This document shows positions 35,238 through 44,034 of a stretch of 64,000 nucleotides of DNA, one piece after another (the first letter of the stretch is position 1; every line of letters begins with the position of its first letter). The position numbers and the translations under genes are program-made. The stretch covers positions 124,001 through 188,000 of the forward strand of contig NZ_QKQV01000002.1 of NCBI RefSeq assembly GCF_003233725.1. Reading direction: 5' to 3'. The notes under the pieces are model-generated. The model did not search any database and was not told the origin of the DNA. It saw only the letters and a program-made list of their open reading frames with translations. This stretch comes from Mesonia sp. K7. Its GTDB lineage: Bacteria > Bacteroidota > Bacteroidia > Flavobacteriales > Flavobacteriaceae.

Positions 35238-36115
35238 TGTTCGTTTTTCTTATCCTCTTCTATCTCTACCTTTAAGATATTGGCATTTTTCCATTCTCCT
35301 TCGTTAGAAATGTAGAGTTTGTTCTCATCGTCAAAAGCTATACCTTCGGGTTGAGCAAACTCATCAGGATCAAAAACAATGAGTTTTTGTGCTTCCCACT
35401 TTTTGTTGAGAATTAGCAATTTAGGAATCGCACCATCTACCATGTAAATATCTCCCGTTTTTGGGTGAATGCCTATTTCTGAAGTTCTAAAAGTCTTTTC
35501 GTTACCCAATTCGTTCAAATCTTTAAAAATAGGGTCATCAAATTTTAGCTTATAAATTGGCTCTTCCATCATTTTTTTAGACGCCAAATCAAAACGATAG
35601 ATAGGTTTGTATAATTTGTCTCTATCCGGACTTTCTTTACACGCCAACCAAAGGCTATTGGTATTTTTGTCATAACATAAGCCTTCTAAATCATCTTCTT
35701 TTGTAAGTGGTGTTTGGTAAGTTTTTATTTCAATATTATCTGCCATAAAGTTCTTCACTTCATAGATTTTTCCGTCGCTTCGCGCTACAAAAGCATCTTT
35801 CCCTACAATGGCAATGCCCTCATAATCTTCGTAATCGCCAAATTTGATTGTTTTTACCACTTCACCTGAAGTTAGGTTATAAATAAAAATTTCGCCAGCT
35901 TCGTCTTGTATACAAGCCATATGATTTTTATCTACAAAAGCAATTCCTGAAATTTCGTCTAAACTGGAAGGTAATGTCCACTTATTAGCAATTTCTATTT
36001 TAGAAGGATTGTCATAATCGACGACGTATTTGTCTTTGAAAGTAAAATACATAATACTTACAAAAACCATAATCACTAGTGTGATATAAAACGGCGGACT
36101 TTTAAAATAACTCAT
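35234..36115 (-). CDS. SdiA-regulated-like beta-propeller protein, membrane anchored
   Basis: Protein of 293 residues with one N-terminal membrane helix (about 8-25) and a six-bladed-propeller-like periplasmic domain. Repeated blocks are LDEISGIAFVDKNHMACIQD, YEGIAIVGKDAFVARSDGKI, DLEGLCYDKNTNSLWLACKE and PEGIAFDDENKLYISNEGEW, matching the SdiA-regulated family (PF06977). Relatives are of unknown or possible phytase-like function. The ATG at 36115 gives the membrane helix directly. Its end overlaps the PBP gene end by 4 nt on the opposite strand. Confidence 0.82.
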   Translation of the reverse strand: MSYFKSPPFYITLVIMVFVSIMYFTFKDKYVVDYDNPSKIEIANKWTLPSSLDEISGIAFVDKNHMACIQDEAGEIFIYNLTSGEVVKTIKFGDYEDYEGIAIVGKDAFVARSDGKIYEVKNFMADNIEIKTYQTPLTKEDDLEGLCYDKNTNSLWLACKESPDRDKLYKPIYRFDLASKKMMEEPIYKLKFDDPIFKDLNELGNEKTFRTSEIGIHPKTGDIYMVDGAIPKLLILNKKWEAQKLIVFDPDEFAQPEGIAFDDENKLYISNEGEWKNANILKVEIEEDKKNEH

Positions 36116-36214
36116 AATGGGTATTTATAATTATTTCAAAAATAAGGAAAGTTGTTTGAATATTAAATGTATCGTTTTTAATATGATAAATAGATTCTAA
36201 AAACTCTCATAAGC

Positions 36215-37024
36215 TCAAATCTTTTTACGGGCAGATTGATATTCTTTTAACTTTGCCAAAGGACCTAAATGCCTATTCTTATAGCCGTGGACGCCACTGC
36301 TAACTACCAAAACAATTGCTACACCTAAAGAAGTATAACTCAAACTACTGTTCACACCCCAATTAGATACTGCTATGGCGATTAACGCCCACGATCCTAC
36401 AAGCGCAAATTCACGCATATTTCTACGCCATGTGATAAATATATTTAGAATTCCTGCAAAAACAACCATAATTATTGCCCAAATAGATACTTCTATTCCA
36501 CCAGCGTCCCAATTGATAAAAGTGAGATAAGCAGCGACATTACTTATAGTTGCTACACTTATCCATCCACTATAAAAAACAAAAGGCCACCACAAAAATA
36601 CAATAAGCGATATAGGTGCGTCCCATAGTTCCATCTCATTATTGACGATGATTTTAAGCAAGGAAAACAACAATACTCCCATCGCTATTACCGAGAGGCC
36701 AATATAACCATAAAGCCAGAAGAATAACCAGCTGATATTAGCCAAACAAGATAGAAAAAACCATCCTCCAGTTTTCATAATAAATACATCATCTCTTACC
36801 GTGACAAACAAACTTCTGCTCTGATACACGACAAAACCCAAAAGCAAAACATAGATAAACCCCCATATAGAGAAAGCATAACTGGCTGGTGTAAAAAGGT
36901 TTTCAAGTTTTTGCGAAACTTCACCTATCGTTGTGTGGTTAATCAAGCCTTTATTGCTCAAATAGTTGAAAATAATCATAGCTATAAAAGCAAGAATATT
37001 AACAATCTGTAAAGTTTTTTTCAT
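36215..37024 (-). CDS. tryptophan-rich TspO-like membrane protein
   Basis: Protein of 269 residues with about 7-8 membrane helices and many Trp (SIWGFIYVLL, ANISWLFFWLYGYIG, WWPFVFYSGWISVATISN). It matches a flavobacterial group annotated as tryptophan-rich sensory proteins, distantly like TspO/MBR but longer than the usual 160 residues with five helices. Ligand and role are unknown. I choose the ATG at 37024 over the in-frame start at 37039 because a TAnnTTTG box occupies 37039-37046 and would put the transcript start inside the longer frame. Confidence 0.8.
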   Translation of the reverse strand: MKKTLQIVNILAFIAMIIFNYLSNKGLINHTTIGEVSQKLENLFTPASYAFSIWGFIYVLLLGFVVYQSRSLFVTVRDDVFIMKTGGWFFLSCLANISWLFFWLYGYIGLSVIAMGVLLFSLLKIIVNNEMELWDAPISLIVFLWWPFVFYSGWISVATISNVAAYLTFINWDAGGIEVSIWAIIMVVFAGILNIFITWRRNMREFALVGSWALIAIAVSNWGVNSSLSYTSLGVAIVLVVSSGVHGYKNRHLGPLAKLKEYQSARKKI

Positions 37025-37038
37025 CTTATAAAGATACA

Positions 37039-37046
37039 CAAACCTA
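37039..37046 (-). promoter_or_regulatory. -7 box of the TspO-like gene
   Basis: TAGGTTTG on the minus strand, 14 nt upstream of the ATG at 37024. It decides the start codon. Confidence 0.55.
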
Positions 37047-37102
37047 AAGGCTTTCTAAAATCCACCCATTTAAATTTTAAAATCAAAAATTATAGTTAAG
37101 AT

Positions 37103-37134
37103 TTTGTCTATCCTTTTAGGGACAAGTATTTTTG
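37103..37134 (+). promoter_or_regulatory. promoter of the mechanosensitive channel gene
   Basis: TTTG (37103-37106), 20-nt spacer, TATTTTTG (37127-37134): a complete Bacteroidota promoter. It ends 14 nt before the ATG at 37149 and overlaps the longer in-frame TTG start at 37104, ruling that start out. Confidence 0.75.
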
Positions 37135-37148
37135 CAAAAACTATTTTG

Positions 37149-38459
37149 ATGCAAATAGAAAACTACAATAAATATTTTTATCAACTTTTTAAAGATTGGG
37201 GTTGGAATGATGTTTTGGCAGCTTACGCCAATCTTTTTGTGAATATTCTTATTTTATTTATCATTACCGCTTTATTCAATTTTTTCTTACGAAAATTCTT
37301 AAAGCGTTTTATCATTAAGCTTACCGCAAAATCTAAAACCAAACTCGATAACTTTTTAGTAAAGAACAAAACACTTTCTTATTTTTCGCTTTTTCTAACA
37401 CTCATCATCATTCGTTGGGCGGCACCAATTACAATGACCGACTTTACGGCTTATCAAAGCGGAATTACCACTTTGCTAAATATCATAAATATTATCGTGA
37501 TCATCTTTTTGGTGAGAGCAATTTTAAGAGGTTTTAAAGACTACCTCAAAACCAAAGACAATTATAAAGACAAACCTATAGATAGTTACATACAAGTCTT
37601 TATGATTTTCACCTGGATGATGGGCTTGGTTCTCATTTTTTCTATCTTTACAGGGAAATCTATCTGGTATTTCGTCACGGGATTAGGTGCATTTTCTGCA
37701 GTTGTTTTACTCATTTTTAAAGATAGTATACTCGGGTTTGTGGCAAGTATACAAGTTGCTGCAAACGACATGGTTAGAATTGGTGATTGGATTACCATGG
37801 AAAAATACGGTGCAGATGGTGATGTTATTGAAATCAACCTTTCTTCGGTAAAAGTGCGAAATTTTGACAATACGATTACCACCATTCCAACATATTATTT
37901 AATCTCTGATTCATTCAAAAACTGGCGCGGAATGATTAACTCTGGAGGAAGGAGAATCAAACGTGCCTTATTGATCAAAGCTTCGAGTATTCGTTTTCTC
38001 GAAAAAGAAGAGGTGAAAAAATTAGAAAGCATCAGTCTAATTCGAGAATACTTGACGCATCGCCAAGAAGATATTGATAAATACAACCAGGATCAAAATA
38101 TCGATAAAAGTGTTCTGATGAATGGTAGAAACCAAACCAACTTTGGTGTTTTTAGAAAATATATAGACAGTTATCTCAACCAACATTCGGCCATCAATAA
38201 AGATATGGTGATTATGACCAGACAGTTGGCTCCAACAGAAAAAGGTATTCCGTTAGAAATTTATGCGTTTAGTAAAGACAAAGTTTGGCAAAATTACGAA
38301 TATATCATTGCCGATATTTTTGACCACCTACTTGCATCACTTAAATATTTTGAACTAGAAATTTTTGAGTTACCTTCTGGTCAACAATTTGATATACATA
38401 TGACTAATAAAAATAAGGGTTTAAACGAAAACCAAAACACAGAAAAGTATAGAAAATAA
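37149..38459 (+). CDS. mechanosensitive ion channel, MscS family
   Basis: Membrane protein of 436 residues with about five N-terminal helices, then the MscS core. The pore-lining/beta-domain junction reads SILGFVASIQVAANDMVRIGDWITM, the beta domain has DGDVIEINLSSVKVRNFDNT, and a C-terminal alpha/beta region of about 180 residues follows, larger than in E. coli MscS. It releases solutes on hypo-osmotic shock. The start at 37149 is fixed by the promoter at 37103-37134. The next gene begins 33 nt downstream with its own -7 box. Confidence 0.9.
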   Translation: MQIENYNKYFYQLFKDWGWNDVLAAYANLFVNILILFIITALFNFFLRKFLKRFIIKLTAKSKTKLDNFLVKNKTLSYFSLFLTLIIIRWAAPITMTDFTAYQSGITTLLNIINIIVIIFLVRAILRGFKDYLKTKDNYKDKPIDSYIQVFMIFTWMMGLVLIFSIFTGKSIWYFVTGLGAFSAVVLLIFKDSILGFVASIQVAANDMVRIGDWITMEKYGADGDVIEINLSSVKVRNFDNTITTIPTYYLISDSFKNWRGMINSGGRRIKRALLIKASSIRFLEKEEVKKLESISLIREYLTHRQEDIDKYNQDQNIDKSVLMNGRNQTNFGVFRKYIDSYLNQHSAINKDMVIMTRQLAPTEKGIPLEIYAFSKDKVWQNYEYIIADIFDHLLASLKYFELEIFELPSGQQFDIHMTNKNKGLNENQNTEKYRK

Positions 38460-38471
38460 GTGTAAACTTAT

Positions 38472-38479
38472 TACATTTG
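38472..38479 (+). promoter_or_regulatory. -7 box before 38493 gene
   Basis: TACATTTG matches TAnnTTTG and ends 13 nt before the ATG at 38493. Confidence 0.5.
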
Positions 38480-38492
38480 TGCCCCAAGTTTT

Positions 38493-39113
38493 ATGACAAG
38501 AAAAAAAGTAACAAATAAAAAACCACGCTGGAAACTCTTACATCAGTATTATAGCTATACAGGCTTTTACTCGTTTGTAGGTAATAGTTTACTAAAAGCA
38601 GCTATTCCTATTTTATTATTTATTGGGGCGTTGGTCTGTGTGCACTTTTTTGTAGTCGATATCAATACGATTTTACTTTACATTACCGAAAATTTTCATC
38701 CACTTGGTGTTTTTTCTGTCTTTTTGGCTTCAGAATCTATTTTAGGACTCATTCCTCCCGAAATATTTATTGCTTGGTCTGGAAAGTCAGAGCTTCCAAA
38801 CCTTTACCTTTCCCTATTGGCATTATGTTCTTATATAGGTGGAATTATTTCTTATTTTATGGGAAGAGGAATCGCTAGCATTCCCTCGGTGTTTGTCTAT
38901 CTAGAAGTCAAAATGGCAAAACATATCAAAAACATGCGTAAATGGGGCGGCTTTTTAATTGTTGTTGGAGCGTTGTTACCAGTTCCTTTTGCGATATCAA
39001 GCATGGCTGCAGGAATTATCAAGTTTCCTTTCGGAAGTTATTTACTTTTTGGTTTGTTGCGTTTCTTGCGATTCTTTATCTACGGTGTAGCGATTTTTGG
39101 AGCATTGAACTAA
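38493..39113 (+). CDS. VTT/DedA-like membrane protein
   Basis: Protein of 206 residues with a basic N-terminus and 4-5 membrane segments, including two re-entrant-type hydrophobic stretches. SESILGLIPPEIFIAWSG resembles the glutamate/proline-containing first half of the VTT (SNARE-associated, DedA-like) domain, and KWGGFLIVVGALLPVPFAIS the second, with its conserved Gly and Pro. DedA relatives are lipid scramblases or flippases, for example for undecaprenyl phosphate. Substrate here unknown. Confidence 0.82.
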   Translation: MTRKKVTNKKPRWKLLHQYYSYTGFYSFVGNSLLKAAIPILLFIGALVCVHFFVVDINTILLYITENFHPLGVFSVFLASESILGLIPPEIFIAWSGKSELPNLYLSLLALCSYIGGIISYFMGRGIASIPSVFVYLEVKMAKHIKNMRKWGGFLIVVGALLPVPFAISSMAAGIIKFPFGSYLLFGLLRFLRFFIYGVAIFGALN

Positions 39114-39155
39114 CTTCAATAATTGCGGAACATTATATTTTTTTATTTTTAAATA

Positions 39156-39380
39156 ATGGGAGAAGTCGTATATGCTGCTATTGGCAGGGTTTATCTATGG
39201 GTTAGATATAGAAAGAAAGCCAAGGTAAAAGAGATTCTAGATAATAAGTTTGATGGTTCGTATATCAATGCTGGAGCAATTTCAACAATGAAAGTGATTG
39301 GTATAATACTAATTACTATCCTTTTTATTTCCCTTATTATTCTATTTATTAGAATAATTTTAAATCATTTACTTCAATAG
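39156..39380 (+). CDS. small single-pass membrane protein, unknown function
   Basis: Protein of 74 residues: a basic, amphipathic N-terminal half (MGEVVYAAIGRVYLWVRYRK) and one C-terminal membrane helix (about 46-70, KVIGIILITILFISLIILFI). It starts 43 nt after the VTT gene on the same strand and ends 10 nt before a hairpin terminator, so it has the context of a real gene. The overlapping frame at 38942-39205 is a shadow. No family recognised. Confidence 0.62.
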   Translation: MGEVVYAAIGRVYLWVRYRKKAKVKEILDNKFDGSYINAGAISTMKVIGIILITILFISLIILFIRIILNHLLQ

Positions 39381-39390
39381 AGTTCATAAA

Positions 39391-39413
39391 AAATTCCGCT
39401 TAAAGCGGAATTT
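39391..39413. terminator. bidirectional terminator
   Basis: AAATTCCGCT, TAA loop, AGCGGAATTT: perfect 10-bp stem between the small membrane protein gene and the converging helicase gene. Confidence 0.78.
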
Positions 39414-39418
39414 CTATT

Positions 39419-40918
39419 TTAATCCTGAAACTTTTCGTTGATTCGAAATCGCAACTTTCGGCAATAATCTTCAAATAGCCAGTCGCGATAGTTTTTTGTG
39501 TTGTTAATAATACAATACGAATAGCGTTTTACACGATCACGAATATCGTCTTTGAGTTCTTGCGCCAAAATACGGGCGTCAAAGACATCTTCGCTGTTTT
39601 CAACACACATTTGGGCGTGTTGTTCAATCGATTCTTCTAATACCGCTTTCGATTTTTCACCATTATTTACAGCTTGGTTGTACTTCTTTTTGATGTCAAA
39701 AGAAATGTCTTCTGAGTTTTTAAACAACTCTCGGACTTCTTGAGGCATTTTATACGTAAACTCCTGCTCTATCTCTTCGTCTCCACGTATGTTTTCTAAG
39801 AAATAATCGGGATTACTAAAAATTAGCTGCCAATCTACTGGGGCATCCCAAAGACCAAAACGTGCCATATTATTGCCTAGGTCAATCACTTTAAAAGTGT
39901 CTTTATTCGGTATTTTACGTGAGCCACGACCAATCATTTGGTAATACAATGTAAGTGATTTGGTCGCACGATTGAGAATGATATTTTCAACACTTGGTTC
40001 ATCAAAACCAGTAGTCAAAATACTTACCGAAGTTAAAATTGCATCGGGTTTATGTTTAAACCATTTTAAAATTTCTTTACGTTCTTTCTTGCTACAAGTG
40101 TTATCGAGATGTTTGATTTCGTAACCGGCATCCTTAAAAGTGTGGTAAACATACCACGAAGTGTTTATTCCATTATTAAAAATAAGGGTTTTTTTACCTT
40201 TGCAATGTTCTTCGTATGCCTGTACCAACTTCTCTTGCATGGTCAAATTGGTGTATAAATCTTCTGAAGACTTTACCGTATAATCACCGTTGATTCCTAC
40301 CTGAAGTGAGGTTAAACCAACATCATAACAAATGGTTTCTGCTTTTGCCAAAAAACCTTCCTGGATAAGTGATGAAATAGAATTACCCACAATAAGCTCC
40401 TGGTAATTGTCTTTCATTGGGAGTTTGATGTTCGAACTCAAAGGAGTTGCGGTAACCCCTAAAATAAATGAATCTTCAAAGTATTTAAAAAGTTTGGTAA
40501 ACGAGTTGTAATGTGCCTCATCTATAATGACCAAACCAACATTATCTACTTCTAGTTTTTCGTCGCTCAAACGATTGTTCAAAGTTTCAACCATCGCCAC
40601 AAAACACTGGTATTCGTCTTGATCTGGCAGTTCTTTTACCTTACTGTTGATGATTTTATTCTTTACTTGAAAACCATCCAGCATTTTAGAAGTTTGCTTG
40701 CAAAGCTCTATTCTATGCGTTAGGATAACCACTTTCTTTTCTGTTCGTTCTATATAACGACGAACAATTTCAGAAAACACAACGGTTTTACCGCCTCCTG
40801 TCGGTAATTGATATAACAAGTTGAAATTATCTGGAGCCTCATTTAAATAATGAAAAATCTTTTTTAAATCTTCTTCTTGATAATCGTATAACTTTTTTTC
40901 AACTTTTGCCTCGACCAT
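39419..40918 (-). CDS. superfamily 2 DEAD/DEAH helicase (SSL2/Res-like)
   Basis: ATP-dependent DNA/RNA translocase of 499 residues. Motif I is QLPTGGGKTVVFSE, motif II DEAH (VIIDEAHYNSF), motif III GVTATPL, and motif VI QMIGRGSRKIP, with motif IV/V regions KTLIFNNGINTS and LTTGFDEPSVENI. The C-terminal 90 residues are helical and charged with no known domain. It resembles the Res subunit of type III restriction systems, but no methylase or nuclease gene is near, so it is more likely a housekeeping flavobacterial helicase. It is alone on its strand. Confidence 0.9.
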   Translation of the reverse strand: MVEAKVEKKLYDYQEEDLKKIFHYLNEAPDNFNLLYQLPTGGGKTVVFSEIVRRYIERTEKKVVILTHRIELCKQTSKMLDGFQVKNKIINSKVKELPDQDEYQCFVAMVETLNNRLSDEKLEVDNVGLVIIDEAHYNSFTKLFKYFEDSFILGVTATPLSSNIKLPMKDNYQELIVGNSISSLIQEGFLAKAETICYDVGLTSLQVGINGDYTVKSSEDLYTNLTMQEKLVQAYEEHCKGKKTLIFNNGINTSWYVYHTFKDAGYEIKHLDNTCSKKERKEILKWFKHKPDAILTSVSILTTGFDEPSVENIILNRATKSLTLYYQMIGRGSRKIPNKDTFKVIDLGNNMARFGLWDAPVDWQLIFSNPDYFLENIRGDEEIEQEFTYKMPQEVRELFKNSEDISFDIKKKYNQAVNNGEKSKAVLEESIEQHAQMCVENSEDVFDARILAQELKDDIRDRVKRYSYCIINNTKNYRDWLFEDYCRKLRFRINEKFQD

Positions 40919-41050
40919 AAATTGCTTTTTCTGCGGTTTTAAAATAAACCCTGCAAAAATAAGAGATTTTAGGGGTATATTGAAATTTATCTCCTTAAAA
41001 TTTAAAATGATTTTTTAGAGCTTTCTGTTTTTTTACATTAAGCAAAAACT

Positions 41051-41058
41051 TATTTTTG
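41051..41058 (+). promoter_or_regulatory. -7 box before 41093 gene
   Basis: TATTTTTG followed by C, matching TAnnTTTG, ends 34 nt before the TTG at 41093. Confidence 0.55.
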
Positions 41059-41092
41059 CAATCGAAACGAACCTTTTTAAAAAATTACTATT

Positions 41093-41458
41093 TTGAAAGA
41101 CCAAAGAGCCCAAAAACTTATCAAAAAAATAATCGACGATTTAGAACATGCAGGTATCATTACCAATACATTAGTTAAAGATTTAAAAGCACTTCGACCA
41201 TTTGCTGTTGAAGAAAACCAACCTGTTGTTGCCAAGGCTTTACGTCTTGCTTACGAACATATCGAAGAAAACTATACCTTCGACATTGCAATACCAGAAG
41301 ACGAACCGCTTGATGAGGCAGATGTGATCACCGAAACAAAAATCAATGCAGACGAAAGCATGTTGTATTTTATGGATTTGATTAAAAATTCAGACAACAC
41401 CCTAAATATAGAGGAACTAAGAGAATACAATCTTGCACTTCAAGAATACGAGTTTTAG
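41093..41458 (+). CDS. conserved small acidic protein, unknown function
   Basis: Protein of 121 residues starting MKDQRAQKLIKKIIDDLEHA. The first 65 residues are helical (LVKDLKALRPFAVEENQPVVAKALRLAYEH) and the second half is acidic (DIAIPEDEPLDEADVI) and ends EYNLALQEYEF. TTG is the only sensible start, since a stop lies 5 codons upstream. It has a promoter box at 41051 and a strong terminator at 41478, so it is a monocistronic gene. It looks like a conserved flavobacterial protein, but I know no function for it. Confidence 0.78.
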   Translation: MKDQRAQKLIKKIIDDLEHAGIITNTLVKDLKALRPFAVEENQPVVAKALRLAYEHIEENYTFDIAIPEDEPLDEADVITETKINADESMLYFMDLIKNSDNTLNIEELREYNLALQEYEF

Positions 41459-41477
41459 CTTCTAAACTTATAACAAT

Positions 41478-41509
41478 AAAAAAATGCTCCAATTCAGGAG
41501 CATTTTTTT
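41478..41509. terminator. bidirectional terminator, 41093 gene / galE
   Basis: AAAAAAATGCTCC, a 6-nt loop, GGAGCATTTTTTT: perfect 13-bp stem between converging genes, overlapping the galE stop. Confidence 0.93.
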
Positions 41510-42518
41510 ATTGTTTTTGTTGCCACTTCCAAGCTGTTTTCAAGGCATGTTTAATATCGTATTGGGTTTGCCAACCTAGCTCTTCTTTAGCCCTTTGTGT
41601 ATCTGCATAAGCCGCCGTTACATCACCTTCTCTCCTAGCTACTATTTTATAAGGTAATTTTTGTTGGGTTACGTCCTCAAAAGCATTTATGACTTCCAAT
41701 ACGCTATTTCCTTTTCCTGTCCCGAGGTTAAATATTTCGTAGTTGGCTTTATTGTTATTTTCTATCAATCTTTTTAAGGCAACCACGTGAGCAATGGCAA
41801 GATCGACCACATAAATATAATCTCTAATCGCAGTTCCGTCTGGTGTTGGGTAATCATCACCAAAAACCGAAAGTTCTTTTCTAACACCTGCCATGGTTTG
41901 GGTAATATACGGAATAAGGTTTTGTGGTGTACCAATAGGTAGTTCGCCAATTAAAGCAGATTCATGGGCGCCAATTGGGTTAAAATAACGTAACGAAATA
42001 GCTTTGAAATTTTTATCCGCTGTAGCGAGATCTTCTAAAATATTCTCCCCTACTTTTTTGGTGTTTCCGTAAGGAGATTCTGCTTTTTTTATCGGTGCAT
42101 TTTCTTTAATTGGTAATTCATCGGCTTGACCGTATACGGTACACGACGAACTAAAAATAAAGTTACTGATTTCTCTTTTCTGCATCTCTTTGAGCAAGAA
42201 AACCAACGCATTGATATTGTTTTCGTAATACAATAAAGGCTTTTCAACACTTTCCCCTACCGCTTTTGAAGCTGCAAAATGTATCACTCCTTCGATATCG
42301 GGATGCTCGTCAAAAAGCTCTTGAATTTTTATAGGCTCGCGTAAATCTATTTTGTGAAACGCAGGTGTTTTTCCTGTAATTTCGGCAATACCTTCTAAAA
42401 CCGAAAGGCTTGAATTGGATAGGTTATCTACAAGCACTACATCATAATCGTTATTGAGTAACTCAACTGCAGTATGGGAACCAATAAAACCGAGACCTCC
42501 AGTGACTAAAACTTTCAT
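41508..42518 (-). CDS. galE: UDP-glucose 4-epimerase
   Basis: NAD-dependent extended SDR of 336 residues that interconverts UDP-glucose and UDP-galactose. The N-terminal cofactor motif is GGLGFIGSHTAVELL, the catalytic Ser lies in FSSSCTVYG, and Tyr/Lys lie in SPYGNTKKVGE. Family-typical blocks LRYFNPIGAHESALIGE and GTAIRDYIYVVDLA are present. No galK or galT gene is adjacent, so a role in supplying UDP-galactose for surface glycans is as likely as galactose use. Confidence 0.95.
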   Translation of the reverse strand: MKVLVTGGLGFIGSHTAVELLNNDYDVVLVDNLSNSSLSVLEGIAEITGKTPAFHKIDLREPIKIQELFDEHPDIEGVIHFAASKAVGESVEKPLLYYENNINALVFLLKEMQKREISNFIFSSSCTVYGQADELPIKENAPIKKAESPYGNTKKVGENILEDLATADKNFKAISLRYFNPIGAHESALIGELPIGTPQNLIPYITQTMAGVRKELSVFGDDYPTPDGTAIRDYIYVVDLAIAHVVALKRLIENNNKANYEIFNLGTGKGNSVLEVINAFEDVTQQKLPYKIVARREGDVTAAYADTQRAKEELGWQTQYDIKHALKTAWKWQQKQ

Positions 42519-42534
42519 GAAATAGGATTTTCTA

Positions 42535-42542
42535 CAAATCTA
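42535..42542 (-). promoter_or_regulatory. -7 box of galE
   Basis: TAGATTTG on the minus strand, 16 nt upstream of the galE ATG. Confidence 0.5.
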
Positions 42543-42596
42543 TAATAACAAAACAATTATTAATAGGTATTTTAGCAAAAAAAATTCCAAAACCCC

Positions 42597-42881
42597 ATGA
42601 GTTTAATCAAGATTTTTAAAATTGTGAGTGTACTCGAAGCGATTTCATTTTTACTTTTGTTAGGAGTGGCAATGCCTCTCAAATATGTTTGGGATATGCC
42701 CGAAATGGTAAGAATTGTAGGTATGGCTCACGGATTGCTTTTTGTACTCTACGTTTTTTTAGCCTATTGGATGTATGAGAAACTCAACTGGCCTTTTAAA
42801 ACATTCGCTATTGCAGTTTTATGTTCTATTTTACCTTTTGGTCCTTTTTATTTTGATAAAAAATATTTGCCTAGTACTTGA
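42597..42881 (+). CDS. DUF3817 small membrane protein
   Basis: Protein of 94 residues with three membrane helices (about 5-25, 38-58, 66-88). The family pattern is clear: KIVSVLEAISFLLLLGVAMP, then VGMAHGLLFVLYVFLAYWM with the conserved GxxHG, and LPFGPFYFDKK at the end. DUF3817 proteins are of unknown function and are found in many bacteria. Its TGA overlaps the TTG start of the next gene (TTGA), so the two are translationally coupled. Confidence 0.9.
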   Translation: MSLIKIFKIVSVLEAISFLLLLGVAMPLKYVWDMPEMVRIVGMAHGLLFVLYVFLAYWMYEKLNWPFKTFAIAVLCSILPFGPFYFDKKYLPST

Positions 42882-43945
42882 AACTTAAAAACTTTCTTAT
42901 CGGTTTTGGGTTTGTAGCCGTTCTACTCACCATCATTCCACTTTTTACGGTTAATTATTGGTGGATACGCTTATTTGATTTCCCACACGTACAACTCACC
43001 ATTTTAACGCTTGTCGCTACCCTCACTTACTGCATCAAATTTGATTTAAAAAGCAAAGACGATTATGCTTTTATATTGATGTTGGTGGCTTGTCTGGTAT
43101 TTCAGTTTTCAAAAATATTTATTTATACACCCTTGGCGGATAAACAAGTAAAAAAAGCTTCCGCGGATATAAGCGACTCCAAAAAACTGGATATTTACGT
43201 CGCTAATGTTTTACAGGATAACGACAAGCCACAAAAATTGCTTGCCGAAATCAATGAACTGAATCCGCAGGTGGTCGTACTTTTGGAAACCGATACAAAG
43301 TGGGAAGGTTACGTAGCTGATTTAGAAAAAGAATATCCGTACACGGTCAAAAAACCTTTGAGTAATACTTATGGTTTACTGATATATTCTAAAAAAGAGT
43401 TGATCAACCCAAAAGTTGAGTTTGTGGTTGCAGATTCAATTCCATCGGTTGATACCAAGCTAAAGCTGAATGAAAAAGACATCATTCAAGTTTATGTAAT
43501 TCATCCGACGCCACCAATGCCAAAGCACAACCCAAAGTCTACCGATCGTGATGGTGAAATGATGATTACCGCCAAAAAAGCAAGAAATTCTAAAATCCCA
43601 ACCATTGTCCTGGGCGATTTTAATGATGTAGCTTGGTCGGAAACCACTAAAGAATTTCAGAAGTTAAGCAGATTACTAGACCCGAGAATTGGTCGTGGTT
43701 TTTATTCAACTTATAATGCTGATATTTTTATTTTCCGTTGGCCTTTAGATCACGTTTTTGTCTCCAAAGAATTTGTAATTGATGAATTAGACAGAGGTGA
43801 ACATATTAATTCCGATCACTTCCCTATTTATGCGAGTATTGTTCTGCAAGAAGAAAACGATAACCAAATACCACCAGAACTCAAAGAAGCAGAACTTAAA
43901 AAAATTAATAAAACCATTAAAGAAGCGAAGGAAGCAAGAAAATAA
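42878..43945 (+). CDS. membrane-anchored endonuclease/exonuclease/phosphatase family protein
   Basis: Protein of 355 residues with three N-terminal membrane helices (about 1-90) and a periplasmic DNase I-like domain (about 105-325). Metal and catalytic residues appear as NVLQDN (Asn), VVLLETDTKW (Glu), IHPTPP (His), VLGDFNDVAW (Asp, Asn) and NSDHFPI (Asp-His). Substrates in this superfamily range from nucleic acids to lipid phosphates; membrane anchoring favours an extracellular nuclease or lipid phosphatase role. The tail is basic and helical. The start is TTG, overlapping the DUF3817 stop. Confidence 0.85.
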   Translation: MKLKNFLIGFGFVAVLLTIIPLFTVNYWWIRLFDFPHVQLTILTLVATLTYCIKFDLKSKDDYAFILMLVACLVFQFSKIFIYTPLADKQVKKASADISDSKKLDIYVANVLQDNDKPQKLLAEINELNPQVVVLLETDTKWEGYVADLEKEYPYTVKKPLSNTYGLLIYSKKELINPKVEFVVADSIPSVDTKLKLNEKDIIQVYVIHPTPPMPKHNPKSTDRDGEMMITAKKARNSKIPTIVLGDFNDVAWSETTKEFQKLSRLLDPRIGRGFYSTYNADIFIFRWPLDHVFVSKEFVIDELDRGEHINSDHFPIYASIVLQEENDNQIPPELKEAELKKINKTIKEAKEARK

Positions 43946-44034
43946 ATTTTTTCTTTCACTAAAATTCTAATTCTCAATAAAAATTTCACAAGAAAAATTT
44001 ACTCGAATTGACGAATTTCCAGAAAAATTACTAA

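Noticed and set aside
38942-39205. Frame overlapping the VTT gene and the 74-residue gene
   Set aside because: It is mostly inside the VTT domain coding region in another frame and its product has no membrane or domain pattern; the 39156-39380 frame has better context.
39419-40918. Helicase as part of a type III restriction or other defence system
   Set aside because: No methyltransferase, nuclease or other defence gene is adjacent, and the neighbours are housekeeping genes.
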